Positions 21,498 to 30,892 of a stretch of DNA of 64,000 nt are shown piece after piece. Numbering within the stretch: the first letter of the stretch is position 1; each line of letters starts with the position of its first letter. The stretch lies in contig CALUFM010000002.1 of NCBI GenBank assembly GCA_944319935.1, positions 62,001-126,000 of the forward strand. The letters are read 5' to 3'. The translations under genes were made by a program, and so were the position numbers. This DNA is from an uncultured Prevotella sp. (GTDB lineage Bacteria > Bacteroidota > Bacteroidia > Bacteroidales > Bacteroidaceae). Under the pieces are notes generated by a model. It had not been told where the DNA came from. It saw only the letters and a program-made list of their open reading frames with translations, and searched no databases.

Positions 21498-22384
21498 CCG
21501 TCTATTCGTGTGAATTTCAACATGCACCAGTCATTCTCTGAGTCCCTTTTAGCCTCTTTCAGCCCCATGCTTTCAGCTTTGTCTATAAGCGTTTGGGCGT
21601 CATGTGTGTAAAATCCGCTTAATATCAATATGCTGTTGTCGTTCATTGCTTGCCTGAATGCTGGCATGTCGGCAAGCAATATGTTGCGGTTGATGTTTGC
21701 GATAACGACGTCAAACTTTTTTTTCAGTGGCGAAATTACAGTTGAGTCGCCATGCAATACGTTGACGTTGGCAACATTGTTTAAGATGCAATTGTGCTTT
21801 GTGTTTTCCACGCTCCATTCGTCGATGTCGTAACCAGTGATGTCTTTCGCGCCGTTTATAGAGGATATGATTGACAAAATGCCGGTTCCGCATCCGCAGT
21901 CGAGTACGCTTTTGCCTTTTAAATCCATCTCAAACAGTTCCTTGATTATCATGTGTGTTGTTTCATGACTTCCTGTTCCGAATGCCTGTTTCGTGTCGAT
22001 TACAACGTCGGTGATGTCTTTGCCTTCCGTATGGGCTGGGTGGATAGTGTCGTGGATTACGCATTTGCCTTCTATTGTTATGGGCTCAAAGCCCTGTTCC
22101 TCCCATGTCTCGTTCCAGTTTTTATCTTCGGCGTCGCGCAGGTTGTAAGCCACTTTCACGTCATCGAACGGCAAGGCGTTGATGTTTTGACATAAAATCT
22201 CCTCGTTGAACATCTGTTTTTGCACGTATCCTACAATGCCGTCAGCCTGTTCTTCAAACGCTTCAAACCCCGCTTCGCCGGCATATTCGCACAATATGTC
22301 CTTTATTGTTTGCAGCATGAGCGTGTCTGTTATTGCATTGCCTTCGTGGTCGGTAATCGTGAATGTCGCTTCAATATATTTCAT
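21494..22384 (-). CDS. prmA: Ribosomal protein L11 methyltransferase
   Basis: A 296-residue SAM-dependent methyltransferase. The PrmA signature DTKQAFGTGSHETT is followed by the SAM-binding VLDCGCGTGILSI and the catalytic-loop VIANINRNIL. The N-terminal L11-recognition region is present (KNWNETWEEQGFEPITI). The enzyme trimethylates L11 residues; the modification is usually dispensable. Standalone gene, convergent with the GH25 gene. Confidence 0.95.
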   Translation of the reverse strand: MKYIEATFTITDHEGNAITDTLMLQTIKDILCEYAGEAGFEAFEEQADGIVGYVQKQMFNEEILCQNINALPFDDVKVAYNLRDAEDKNWNETWEEQGFEPITIEGKCVIHDTIHPAHTEGKDITDVVIDTKQAFGTGSHETTHMIIKELFEMDLKGKSVLDCGCGTGILSIISSINGAKDITGYDIDEWSVENTKHNCILNNVANVNVLHGDSTVISPLKKKFDVVIANINRNILLADMPAFRQAMNDNSILILSGFYTHDAQTLIDKAESMGLKEAKRDSENDWCMLKFTRIDG

Positions 22385-22403
22385 AACTTGTTAAATTCTT
22401 CTG

Positions 22404-22411
22404 CAAATGTA
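22404..22411 (-). promoter_or_regulatory. Candidate -7 element of prmA
   Basis: Minus strand TACATTTG, 20 bases before the ATG; no exact TTTG upstream. Confidence 0.45.
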
Positions 22412-22453
22412 TAAAAATTAGGGGAAAACCTATTACTGTTTAGGGTTTTTCCG

Positions 22454-22484
22454 TATTTTTGCAATAAACTTATTGTTATTTTTG
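22454..22484 (+). promoter_or_regulatory. Two successive -7-type boxes before the secreted Trp/Tyr-rich gene
   Basis: TATTTTTGCA occurs at 22454-22463 and again at 22477-22486, 23 bases apart. Either could be the -7 element. A strong AAGGAGGT ribosome site (22517-22524), rare in this window, precedes the ATG at 22533. Confidence 0.5.
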
Positions 22485-22532
22485 CAGTATGCTATAAATG
22501 TGACAAAATCAAGAATTAAGGAGGTTCATAAT

Positions 22533-23414
22533 ATGAAAAGGATTGTTTTGTTGTTCTGCTTGTTCGGCATGGTGTCGTCGTTGGCCATGGCTCAAGACGA
22601 CATGTATTTCACGCCGAAGAAGGCGGACAAGGATAAAGAGGCCGTTGAGCAGAGAGTTACGTATGTGGTTGAACGGCCTGTTTTCGTCAGGGATGTTGAC
22701 GAATACAACCGCCGCGGACGTTTTGCAAACGATTATTTCGGCATCAGCGCGGATTCATTGTATAGCGATGTGATAGATTTCGACACGCTTGGCATTGACA
22801 CGTTGGCTATTGATACAGCTTTTGTCGATGATTTCGATTATTCGTACAACCCGGAAGACGACTATGCTTATAGTCGTCAAATGAGCCGTTTTGACGACTT
22901 CTATTGGTATGACCCGTGGTATCACGGATGGTATGGTTACGGCCCGTACTGGTATGGCAGTCCTTATTGGCATGCCGGTTGGTGGTGGTACGACCCGTGG
23001 TATGACCCTTGGTATTATGGCTGGTACGGCCATTGGTGGTGGCATCGTCCGCTGTATTCTTATTACCGCCCATATCGCGGCGTTACGGGAACGATGAATC
23101 ACGGTCGCCTTTATGGGCATCGTGGCGGCGCAAGCAATAACTTCAGGGGATACCGCGGCAACTATAATGGCAGCAATAACAGCTTGACGGGCAGAAGGTA
23201 TCCGTCACGCGACAATAATTCTTACAACAGTAATACGAACAGAAGCCGTTTCCGTGGCAATCGTCCGAACAGGAATACTTTGCAGAACACGCAGAGTCGT
23301 CCGTCGTTTAACAACTCGTTTGGCGGCAACCGTAGTGGTGGCAGCTTCCGTGGAGGCGGTTCGTTTGGTGGCAGCCGTGGCGGCGGAGGCGGCGGTTTCA
23401 GAGGAAGAAGATAA
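22533..23414 (+). CDS. Secreted Trp/Tyr-rich protein with Gly/Arg/Asn-rich C-terminus, unknown function
   Basis: A 293-residue protein with a signal peptide (MKRIVLLFCLFGMVSSLAMAQ). The first 130 residues are acidic; about 135-195 is extremely aromatic, repeating WYDPWYYGWYG-like blocks with many Trp/Tyr/His. The last 90 residues are low-complexity Asn/Ser/Arg then Gly-rich (GGSFRGGGSFGGSRGGGGGG). No enzyme motif is seen. The frame opens earlier at 22473, but the ATG at 22533 has the perfect ribosome site and gives the signal peptide. Located 125 bases before an outer-membrane protein gene in the same direction, so both may serve the envelope. Possibly an adhesive, assembly or structural protein; function unknown. 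Confidence 0.8.
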   Translation: MKRIVLLFCLFGMVSSLAMAQDDMYFTPKKADKDKEAVEQRVTYVVERPVFVRDVDEYNRRGRFANDYFGISADSLYSDVIDFDTLGIDTLAIDTAFVDDFDYSYNPEDDYAYSRQMSRFDDFYWYDPWYHGWYGYGPYWYGSPYWHAGWWWYDPWYDPWYYGWYGHWWWHRPLYSYYRPYRGVTGTMNHGRLYGHRGGASNNFRGYRGNYNGSNNSLTGRRYPSRDNNSYNSNTNRSRFRGNRPNRNTLQNTQSRPSFNNSFGGNRSGGSFRGGGSFGGSRGGGGGGFRGRR

Positions 23415-23539
23415 TAGCATCGAAACAATTGAAAATCAAAACAAAGCGACAAGTGACAGGCAAGCTTGAGGCTGATAGGAGGGAAATGTGCCTTTCGGCT
23501 CAAAAGCAGGTTGCTTGCAAACTGACAAAAAATAAGATT

Positions 23540-25114
23540 ATGAAACGATTTGCATTGATATTTATTTCTGCCTTTGCGGCTGTATCTGTTTCAGCCCAAG
23601 AGACTTATGAGAACGCCAACGTCGCGACTCAAGACCTTAACGGCACGGCACGCTATGTCGGCATGGGCGGAGCTATGGATGCTTTGGGCGCAGACATCTC
23701 CACTATCGCCACCAATCCGGCCGGCATCGGACTGTTCCGCCACTCGGCTGTGAATGTGTCGTTCGGCTTTGTGTCGCAACAAGGAGGCAAAAGCTTTGCC
23801 GACGGCAACAAGACAAACGCCAGTTTCGACCAGGCGGGGTTTGTTTATTCACGGCGCACAGGGCGCAGTTCGTTCCTAAATTTCGCTTTCAACTATCACA
23901 AGAGCCGCAACTTCAACTACATCCTTTCAGCCGCAGATGCGTTGAATGGAGCTTCGCAGAACAAGCTTTCGTACCTGAAAGGAGCTGAAGGCGTGTTTGA
24001 CGTGTTTGAAAACAACGGGACGCTAATTGCCGACAACAATACTTTCAGCCAAGTGGATTATCTTTATTACAACGCGTTGCTGTCCGACGAGAACGGAGAC
24101 TTTTATTATAATAACGCCAACGGGTACATGCTCAACCGAGCCAATTCCGGCTATATAGGAGAATACGACTTCAACATCAGCGGCAATATCAACGACCGTG
24201 TGTATCTTGGTTTGACATTCGGAATAAGCGATGTCAATTACAAAGGCTATGGCGAATACACCGAGAACCTTTTGGCTGCTGATGGGACTGGCGTAGGTGG
24301 CGTGACTATCGCTGACGAACGCCGCATAAGCGGTACTGGTTTTAATGTCAAGGCGGGAATAATCTTCCGTCCTGTTGAAGCGTCGCCGTTCCGCATCGGC
24401 CTCTCAGTCGCTACGCCTACGTGGTATGACCTGACAACGTCCAATTACACTGCTTTGTACAACAACTCGTCTGTTGGCATGTATGATTCGGGCGAGATAG
24501 GCGAAGCCTACGATTTCAAATTGTACACCCCGTGGAAGTTCGGCGTAAGCCTTGGCACGACGTTCGGCAACAGTCTTGCCGTGGGGGCTGTCTATGAGTA
24601 CGCTGACTACGGCAGTCTTGACAGCCGTGTCAACACCGGCGGAGGCTACGACTGGTATTACGACGAGTATTACGAGACGTCATCGGGCGACCGTGCGATG
24701 AACTCACACACGGAGCGTACGCTCAAAGGCGTAAGCACTTTCAAGATAGGCGCGGAGTACAAGCCCGACAGCAAGCTCGCCATCCGCATAGGTTACAACT
24801 ACGTTTCGCCTATGTATGACGACTACGGGTTCAAGGACGGCACGGTCAACTCGCCCGGCTCATATTACAGTTCTACGACAGACTATACCAACTGGAAGGC
24901 AACCAACCGCATAACCTGCGGTGTGGGTTACACGGTGTCCAAGTTCTCTTTCGACTTGGCTTACCAGTATTCGGTTCAGAGCGGTGATTTCAGTCCGTTC
25001 ATGAATTATTACGCTTCGGCTGAGGACGGGCCTGAATACGACAATATAAGCAATGCCGTGAAGGTTGACAACAAGCGTCACCAGCTACTGTTGACGCTCG
25101 GCTATCACTTCTGA
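23540..25114 (+). CDS. Outer-membrane beta-barrel protein, OmpP1/FadL-like
   Basis: A 524-residue protein with signal peptide MKRFALIFISAFAAVSVSAQ and the FadL-type N-terminal block (ARYVGMGGAMDALGADISTIATNPAGIGLF). Alternating amphipathic strands follow, ending in a strand with terminal aromatic residue (HQLLLTLGYHF), typical of outer-membrane barrels. Probably a channel for hydrophobic compounds, substrate unknown. ATG at 23540 was chosen because the signal peptide begins there; the frame is open from 23429. Confidence 0.88.
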   Translation: MKRFALIFISAFAAVSVSAQETYENANVATQDLNGTARYVGMGGAMDALGADISTIATNPAGIGLFRHSAVNVSFGFVSQQGGKSFADGNKTNASFDQAGFVYSRRTGRSSFLNFAFNYHKSRNFNYILSAADALNGASQNKLSYLKGAEGVFDVFENNGTLIADNNTFSQVDYLYYNALLSDENGDFYYNNANGYMLNRANSGYIGEYDFNISGNINDRVYLGLTFGISDVNYKGYGEYTENLLAADGTGVGGVTIADERRISGTGFNVKAGIIFRPVEASPFRIGLSVATPTWYDLTTSNYTALYNNSSVGMYDSGEIGEAYDFKLYTPWKFGVSLGTTFGNSLAVGAVYEYADYGSLDSRVNTGGGYDWYYDEYYETSSGDRAMNSHTERTLKGVSTFKIGAEYKPDSKLAIRIGYNYVSPMYDDYGFKDGTVNSPGSYYSSTTDYTNWKATNRITCGVGYTVSKFSFDLAYQYSVQSGDFSPFMNYYASAEDGPEYDNISNAVKVDNKRHQLLLTLGYHF

Positions 25115-25131
25115 CAAGAAACAATAATTTA

Positions 25132-25215
25132 TGAAAGGCCGTCTCTCGCGTTTCGAGAGGCGGCCTTTTGTGTGCTTGGAAGCCATGTTTCGCGACGTGA
25201 AACATGGCCTTTCGC
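25132..25215. repeat. AAAGGCC-family repeat cluster, copy 4
   Basis: Two hairpins in series: the terminator-like one at 25134-25168, then AAGCCATGTTTCGC facing GTGAAACATGGCCTTTCGC (about 25180-25215). Confidence 0.85.
25134..25168 (+). terminator. Repeat-derived terminator after the outer-membrane protein gene
   Basis: AAAGGCCGTCTCTCG (25134-25148) pairs with CGAGAGGCGGCCTTT (25154-25168) with one G-T-type mismatch, loop CGTTT, followed by TGTG. It is also the first half of a repeat cluster. Confidence 0.65.
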
Positions 25216-25301
25216 ATTTGTAACCGATACGTGCGTTTTTGCTTATAGGTTGCACGTGAGGGCGTGTCGCATGAAAATAGGTTTAAACTTTCGTGTAATT
25301 T

Positions 25302-25332
25302 TTTGTAAAGCCGATTTTTTTACTTAACTTTG
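25302..25332 (+). promoter_or_regulatory. Promoter of the ileS cluster
   Basis: TTTG (25302-25305), exactly 19 bases, TAACTTTG (25325-25332), 41 bases before the ileS ATG: consensus Bacteroidota promoter. Confidence 0.88.
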
Positions 25333-25373
25333 CGCCTCAAATAGTGTAGAATAATAAATTTAATTTTGACGAT

Positions 25374-28300
25374 ATGTCTGATAAATTTGCCGAGTATAAA
25401 GGTCTTGACCTGACCGCCACGAACAAGACCATATTGGACGAATGGAGCAAGAACGACGTGTTCCGCAAATCGATAACCGAGCGTGAGGGTTGTCCTCAGT
25501 TCGTATTCTTCGAGGGGCCTCCCTCGGCCAACGGCCATCCGGGCATCCATCATGTGCTTGCGCGCACGATAAAAGACACCTTCAACCGTTACAAGACGAT
25601 GAAGGGATACCAGGTTCACCGCAAGGCTGGATGGGACACTCACGGACTGCCCGTGGAGCTTGGCGTGGAGAAAGAGCTGGGCATAACCAAGGCCGACATC
25701 GACAACAAGGAGTCAGACAAGTACATATCAGTAGAGGACTACAACCAAAAGTGCCGTGAGAACGTGATGAAGTTCACGGCCGAGTGGCGCGACCTTACCG
25801 AGAAGATGGGCTACTGGGTTGACCTCGACCATCCCTACATAACTTACGACAACAAGTACATCGAGACCCTTTGGTGGCTCTTGAAACAGCTTTATGACAA
25901 GGGCTTGCTTTACAAGGGATACACGATACAGCCGTATTCGCCCGCGGCGGGCACAGGCCTGTCGAGCCATGAGCTTAACCAGCCCGGTTGTTACCGTGAC
26001 GTAAAGGACACCACGGCTACCGTGCAGTTCGCCATAGTAGACCCGAAGCCTGAGATGGCGGAGTGGGGCAAGTCCTACTTCCTGGCTTGGACGACTACGC
26101 CGTGGACGCTCGCTGCCAACTCTGCGCTGTGCGTGCGCCCTGACATCGACTATGTGGCCGTGCAGACGTACAATCCTTACAGCGGCGACCCTGTGACAGT
26201 CGTGCTGGCAGAAGTTCTTGTGCCGTCGTATTTCAACCCGAAGGGCGAGGGCGCAGACTTGGCGTCATACAAGAAGGGCGACAAGGTTATACCTTATAAT
26301 ATAGTGGCGCATTACAAGGGTGCCGACCTCGTTGGCATGAGGTATGAGCAATTGTTGCCGATGATAAGCCCGATGACTGACGGGGCGTTCCGTGTCATCC
26401 CCGGCGATTATGTCACCACCGAGGACGGTACGGGCATAGTGCATATCGCTCCGAACTTCGGTGCTGACGATGCCAACGTGGCCAAGAAGGCTGGCGTGCC
26501 GCCCATTGTGCTTATCGACAAGAAAGGCAACCAGAGGCCGATAGTTGACCTCGAGGGCAAGTATTACCTGACAGAAGACCTTGACGACGAGTTCGTCAAG
26601 AAACATGTCAATGTTGAGGCTTGGGGCAGGTATTCAGGGCGTTATGTGAAGAACGCCTACGACGACACCCTGACAGACAAGGACGAGACCCTTGACGTGA
26701 CCATCTGCATGGATTTGAAGGCGCGCGGCATGGCGTTCAAAATAGAGAAGCACGTACACAACTATCCACACTGCTGGCGCACGGACAAGCCGATACTTTA
26801 TTATCCGCTTGACAGTTGGTTCATACGTTCCACGGCTTGCAAGGACAGGATGGTTGAGCTGAACAAGACAATCAACTGGAAGCCCGAAAGCACTGGTACG
26901 GGACGCTTCGGCAACTGGCTTGAGAACCTTAACGACTGGAACCTAAGCCGCAGCCGCTTCTGGGGCACTCCGCTGCCTGTCTGGCGCGATGAGGACGGCA
27001 ATGAGACCTGCATAGGTTCTCTGCAGCAGCTCTATGACGAGATAGAAAAGAGCGTAGAGGCAGGCTTCATGGCGTCTAACCCGTTGAAGGACAAGGGCTT
27101 TGTTCCTGGCGACTATTCTCAGGAAAATTATGATAAGATTGACCTTCACCGCCCGTATGTTGACAACATCACGTTGTGCAGCAAGGCTGGCAAGCCGATG
27201 AAGCGTGAGACTGACCTGATAGACGTGTGGTTTGACTCAGGCAGTATGCCGTATGCGCAGATACATTATCCGTTTGAAAACGCCGATGCCGTTGACAAGC
27301 GCACGGCGTTCCCCGCTGACTTCATCAATGAAGGCGTTGACCAGACGCGCGGATGGTTCTTCACCCTGCATGCCATTGCGACGATGGTGTTTGACAGCGT
27401 GGCGTTCAAGAACGTGATTTCAAGCGGACTTGTGCTTGACGCAAAGGGTAACAAGATGAGCAAACGTCTTGGAAACGCTGTTGACCCGTTTGACACCATT
27501 GAGAAGTATGGTGCCGATGCGGTGCGTTTCTACATGCTGACAAACTCTTCTCCTTGGGACAACTTGAAGTTTGACACCAACGGAGTTGACGAGGTTAGGC
27601 GCAAGTTCTTCGGCACATTGTATAACACATATTCGTTCTTCAGCCTGTATGCCAACGTTGACGGCTTCAACTGTTCACAGGAAGTAATCCCTGTCAGCGA
27701 GCGTCCGGAGATTGACCGATGGATACTTTCAGAGCTTAATTCGCTGATAAAGGGTGTTGACAACGCTCTTGCTGATTATGAGCCGACCAAGGCAGGGCGA
27801 CTGATTGACGCTTTTGTTTGTGACGATTTGAGCAACAGGTATGTGCGCCTGAACCGCAAACGCTTCTGGGGCAAGGAGATGGAAAAGGACAAGCTGGCTG
27901 CCTATGAGACGCTTTACACCTGTCTTGAAACCGTTGCCAAGCTTCTCGCTCCGTTCTCCCCGTTCTATGCCGACCAGCTATATATCGACTTGACATGCGC
28001 CACAGGGCGTGCCGAAGCGGAGTCAGTGCATCTTGCGAAGTTCCCTGTTGCTGACGAAAGTCTGATAGATTCTGACTTGGAAGCTCGCATGAGGATGGCT
28101 CAAAAGCTTACGTCAATGGTGTTGGCACTGCGCCGCAAGGTAAACATCAAGGTGCGTCAGCCGCTCCAGTGCATGATGATACCAGCCGTGGACGACACGC
28201 AGAAGAAATACATCGAGGCGGTTAAGGAGCTTGTCTTGAATGAAGTCAACGTCAAGGAACTGAAGTTTGTCGAAGGTTCAGGTGTCTTGGTGAAGAAAGT

Positions 28301-28805
28301 GAAGTGCAACTTCCGCACAATGGGCAAGAAGTACGGCAAGCTGATGAAAGGCATTGCAAACCGCATGTCGGAGCTTACCCAGGATGAGATATTGGCCTTT
28401 GAGCAGGCTGGCGAAATGCCGTTGTGCATTGACGGGCAAGATGTTACGGTAAATGTCGGCGATGTCGAGATAATCAACGAGGACATTCCAGGGTGGCTCG
28501 TGGCTAATGACGGCAACCTTACCGTGGCCTTGGAAGTTAAGCTTGACGACAACCTATTGCATGAGGGCATGGCTCGTGAGCTTATAAACAGGATACAGAA
28601 TTTGCGTAAAGATTGCGGACTTGAGATAACTGACCGTGTCAACGTCGTCATAACTCCTGACGACCGTGTCAAGGCCTCGCTGGCTTCGTTTGCCGATTAT
28701 GTCAAAGGCCAGGTGCTGGCTGACAGCCTTACGTTGGCGGACAATGACGGCCAGGAAATCAGCATTGACGACTTGACCATACGGATAAAAGTCAGCAAGG
28801 CATAG
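25374..28805 (+). CDS. ileS: Isoleucyl-tRNA synthetase
   Basis: A 1143-residue class I synthetase that charges tRNA-Ile. The HIGH-type site is PSANGHPGIHH, the form used by the longer IleRS clade; the second signature is NKMSKRLGN, and the W-rich zinc/editing regions (CWRTDKPILYYPLDSWF, SRSRFWGTPLPVW) are present. The CP1 editing domain is intact (WTTTPWTLAANSAL, GTGIVHIAPNFG). Length is normal for Bacteroidales. First gene of a plus-strand run with the DksA-like gene 34 bases downstream. Confidence 0.97.
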   Translation: MSDKFAEYKGLDLTATNKTILDEWSKNDVFRKSITEREGCPQFVFFEGPPSANGHPGIHHVLARTIKDTFNRYKTMKGYQVHRKAGWDTHGLPVELGVEKELGITKADIDNKESDKYISVEDYNQKCRENVMKFTAEWRDLTEKMGYWVDLDHPYITYDNKYIETLWWLLKQLYDKGLLYKGYTIQPYSPAAGTGLSSHELNQPGCYRDVKDTTATVQFAIVDPKPEMAEWGKSYFLAWTTTPWTLAANSALCVRPDIDYVAVQTYNPYSGDPVTVVLAEVLVPSYFNPKGEGADLASYKKGDKVIPYNIVAHYKGADLVGMRYEQLLPMISPMTDGAFRVIPGDYVTTEDGTGIVHIAPNFGADDANVAKKAGVPPIVLIDKKGNQRPIVDLEGKYYLTEDLDDEFVKKHVNVEAWGRYSGRYVKNAYDDTLTDKDETLDVTICMDLKARGMAFKIEKHVHNYPHCWRTDKPILYYPLDSWFIRSTACKDRMVELNKTINWKPESTGTGRFGNWLENLNDWNLSRSRFWGTPLPVWRDEDGNETCIGSLQQLYDEIEKSVEAGFMASNPLKDKGFVPGDYSQENYDKIDLHRPYVDNITLCSKAGKPMKRETDLIDVWFDSGSMPYAQIHYPFENADAVDKRTAFPADFINEGVDQTRGWFFTLHAIATMVFDSVAFKNVISSGLVLDAKGNKMSKRLGNAVDPFDTIEKYGADAVRFYMLTNSSPWDNLKFDTNGVDEVRRKFFGTLYNTYSFFSLYANVDGFNCSQEVIPVSERPEIDRWILSELNSLIKGVDNALADYEPTKAGRLIDAFVCDDLSNRYVRLNRKRFWGKEMEKDKLAAYETLYTCLETVAKLLAPFSPFYADQLYIDLTCATGRAEAESVHLAKFPVADESLIDSDLEARMRMAQKLTSMVLALRRKVNIKVRQPLQCMMIPAVDDTQKKYIEAVKELVLNEVNVKELKFVEGSGVLVKKVKCNFRTMGKKYGKLMKGIANRMSELTQDEILAFEQAGEMPLCIDGQDVTVNVGDVEIINEDIPGWLVANDGNLTVALEVKLDDNLLHEGMARELINRIQNLRKDCGLEITDRVNVVITPDDRVKASLASFADYVKGQVLADSLTLADNDGQEISIDDLTIRIKVSKA

Positions 28806-28839
28806 AGTATAGGATTATTAACTTTAAAATTTATTTATT

Positions 28840-29220
28840 ATGGCAGAAAAAACACGTTATAGTGATGAAGAACTTGAGGAGTTCAGGGGAATCATCAATG
28901 AAAAACTGAAGTTGGCGAGGCGCGACTACAATCAGATGATGAAGTCGCTGATGAACGCTGACGGTAATGACGTAGACGACACTTCGCCAACATACAAGGT
29001 GCTTGAAGAAGGTAGTGCGACGCAGACTAAGGAGGAACTGATACAGCAGGCAAGTCGTTTGCAGAAGTTCATCCAGGGACTTGAAGCCGCGCTTGTCAGG
29101 ATAGAGAACAAGACTTACGGCATAGACAGGATGACGGGGGAGCTTATCCCGAAGGAGCGTCTTCGCGTTGTGCCGCATGCTACGTTGAGTGTGGCGTCGA
29201 AAAACGCGCGTAAGCATTGA
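28840..29220 (+). CDS. DksA/TraR-family protein without zinc-finger cysteines
   Basis: A 126-residue protein with the DksA/TraR coiled-coil hairpin (ELEEFRGIINEKLKLARRDYNQM ... TKEELIQQASRLQKFIQGLEAALVRIENKTYGI) and the conserved YGIDRMTGELIPKERL. Classical DksA has CxxC pairs around this point; here none of the cysteines is present. DksA-type proteins bind the RNA polymerase secondary channel and modulate initiation. A homologue sits next to lspA in many Bacteroidales. A hairpin with T-run follows before lspA. Confidence 0.88.
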   Translation: MAEKTRYSDEELEEFRGIINEKLKLARRDYNQMMKSLMNADGNDVDDTSPTYKVLEEGSATQTKEELIQQASRLQKFIQGLEAALVRIENKTYGIDRMTGELIPKERLRVVPHATLSVASKNARKH

Positions 29221-29240
29221 TTGACATTTATGTATTATAT

Positions 29241-29306
29241 GGCAAGAGGGGAATGGGGACGCATGCAAGCACTTGATGGCATGCCCGTATTCTCCTTGCC
29301 TTTTTT
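29241..29306 (+). terminator. Long hairpin with T-run between the DksA-like gene and lspA
   Basis: GGCAAGAGGGGAAT ... GCATGC pairs imperfectly with GCATGC ... ATTCTCCTTGCC, followed directly by TTTTTT (29301-29306). Because lspA starts 13 bases later in the same direction, this is either a true end of the ileS-dksA transcript or an attenuator. Confidence 0.65.
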
Positions 29307-29318
29307 GCCCTAAAAGGA

Positions 29319-29951
29319 ATGTTTGCATTGGACGGATACAAGAAGAAGGGACTGGCGGTGGTGCTGCTGGTCGTGGCGTTGTTGGTTATCGACCAGGTCA
29401 TTAAGGTGTCGGTCAAAACGGGGATGTGCTTGCATGAAAGCATAAAGGTGACCGATTGGTTCTATATCAGTTTTATTGAGAACAATGGTATGGCGTATGG
29501 AATGACGCTTGTCAACAAGCTTGTCCTCAGTATTTTCCGCATATTGGCCATCAGTGTGTTGGGCTGGTATCTGTTCCGTCAGGTGAAGCGTAACGCCCGC
29601 AGCTTTTATGTTGTATGTCTTTCACTTGTATTCGCCGGGGCCGTAGGCAATTTGATTGACTGCATGTTCTATGGTCTCATATTCAATGCGTCTTCTCCTT
29701 ATTACGTGTCTTATTTTGTTCCGTTCGGTGAAGGTTATGCCCCGTTCCTGATGGGGAAGGTCGTTGACATGTTCTATTTCCCCATCATAGTCACGACTTG
29801 GCCTGAATGGATGCCGTGGGTTGGTGGAGATGAATTCATATTTTTCAGCCCGGTGTTCAATTTCGCTGATGCTTGTATCAGTGTGGGAGTCATATTGCTT
29901 CTGCTGTTTTGCCGTAAGGAATTGTCGCAAATATCTTTTTCCCGGAAATGA
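29319..29951 (+). CDS. lspA: Lipoprotein signal peptidase (signal peptidase II)
   Basis: A 210-residue inner-membrane aspartyl protease that cleaves the signal peptide of prolipoproteins after lipid transfer. Four hydrophobic helices, the conserved ENNGMAYGM, the first catalytic Asp in AGAVGNLID and the second in FNFADACIS. It is longer than E. coli LspA because of the loop between helices 3 and 4 (SSPYYVSYFVPFGEGY), normal for Bacteroidota. Overlaps the DUF4296 lipoprotein gene by four bases. Confidence 0.96.
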   Translation: MFALDGYKKKGLAVVLLVVALLVIDQVIKVSVKTGMCLHESIKVTDWFYISFIENNGMAYGMTLVNKLVLSIFRILAISVLGWYLFRQVKRNARSFYVVCLSLVFAGAVGNLIDCMFYGLIFNASSPYYVSYFVPFGEGYAPFLMGKVVDMFYFPIIVTTWPEWMPWVGGDEFIFFSPVFNFADACISVGVILLLLFCRKELSQISFSRK

Positions 29952-30892
29952 AAGTGTCGCGTCTCATACCATTCATGATGCTTTTGGCTTTGGTTTTTTC
30001 ATGCAAGCCGAAAGTGCCTGGCAAGTATCTTCAGCCTGACGAGTTTGAAGACATCCTTTATGACCTCCATCTTGCTTCCGCCATGGCCGACAACAGTAGC
30101 GGCGACGACGGCGTGTATTCATACAACGCAAGGCTTTACAGGCAAGCCGTATTGAGCAAATACGGCATTACGCAAGCTGAGTTTGACTCTTCATTGGTAT
30201 ATTATACTCGCCATTCCGACCGTCTGCACAGTGTCTATGAGGGATTGGCTAAGCGTTTTGAGGAAGAGGCTATGGCATTGGGAGCATCGGCCAGCGACAT
30301 ACAGCGTTATGGCGACATGAAGTCATCGCGTGACACTTCAAACTTGTGGACAGGTGAAAAACATGCGATGTTCATGCCGGTCGCCCCGTATAATGTGATG
30401 CCGTTTGCCATCGAAGCTGACAGTTCATACCACAAAGGCGACAGACTTATCTTCAGTTTCAACTGCAACTTCATTGACCGTGGAGGGCGTAAGTCGGGTG
30501 TGGCACTTCTTGCCGTGCAATTCTCAAATGACAGTGTCGCAAGCACAACAGTGCGCATGTCGTCAAGACCGAACTCGAATTACAGTCTTACCGTTTCCGA
30601 CCTTAGGGGCGATGGCATAAAGGCTGTTCGTGGCTTTATTTACCTTGACGAGCGAAAAGATGACGACAAAGGCTCATGCCTGATGTTTGTAAGCGACATC
30701 CGTCTTGTCAGGATGCGTGGCAGCAGCATGCCTGTGTCCAATGTCAAGCGTGCGGACAATGTAGTAAGACGTGACAGCGCGCCACGGCCGGCTGATGTGG
30801 GAGGTCGACAGTTGCCGGTTATGAACATGACCGCACGTCCTGTCAAGATGTCGGAAATAAAACCGTCAGACAATAAGCGGAAAGGCAAATGA
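29948..30892 (+). CDS. DUF4296 lipoprotein
   Basis: A 314-residue protein with a lipoprotein signal (MLLALVFSCKPK; lipidated Cys at about 19) and the DUF4296 region (LQPDEFEDILYDLHLASAMAD ... VLSKYGITQAEFDSSLVYYTRH). The second half is a beta-rich module followed by a low-complexity tail. Function unknown. Start overlaps the lspA stop (ATGA) and its own stop overlaps the next small gene the same way, so all three are coupled; the protein is itself a predicted substrate of LspA. Confidence 0.9.
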   Translation: MKVSRLIPFMMLLALVFSCKPKVPGKYLQPDEFEDILYDLHLASAMADNSSGDDGVYSYNARLYRQAVLSKYGITQAEFDSSLVYYTRHSDRLHSVYEGLAKRFEEEAMALGASASDIQRYGDMKSSRDTSNLWTGEKHAMFMPVAPYNVMPFAIEADSSYHKGDRLIFSFNCNFIDRGGRKSGVALLAVQFSNDSVASTTVRMSSRPNSNYSLTVSDLRGDGIKAVRGFIYLDERKDDDKGSCLMFVSDIRLVRMRGSSMPVSNVKRADNVVRRDSAPRPADVGGRQLPVMNMTARPVKMSEIKPSDNKRKGK

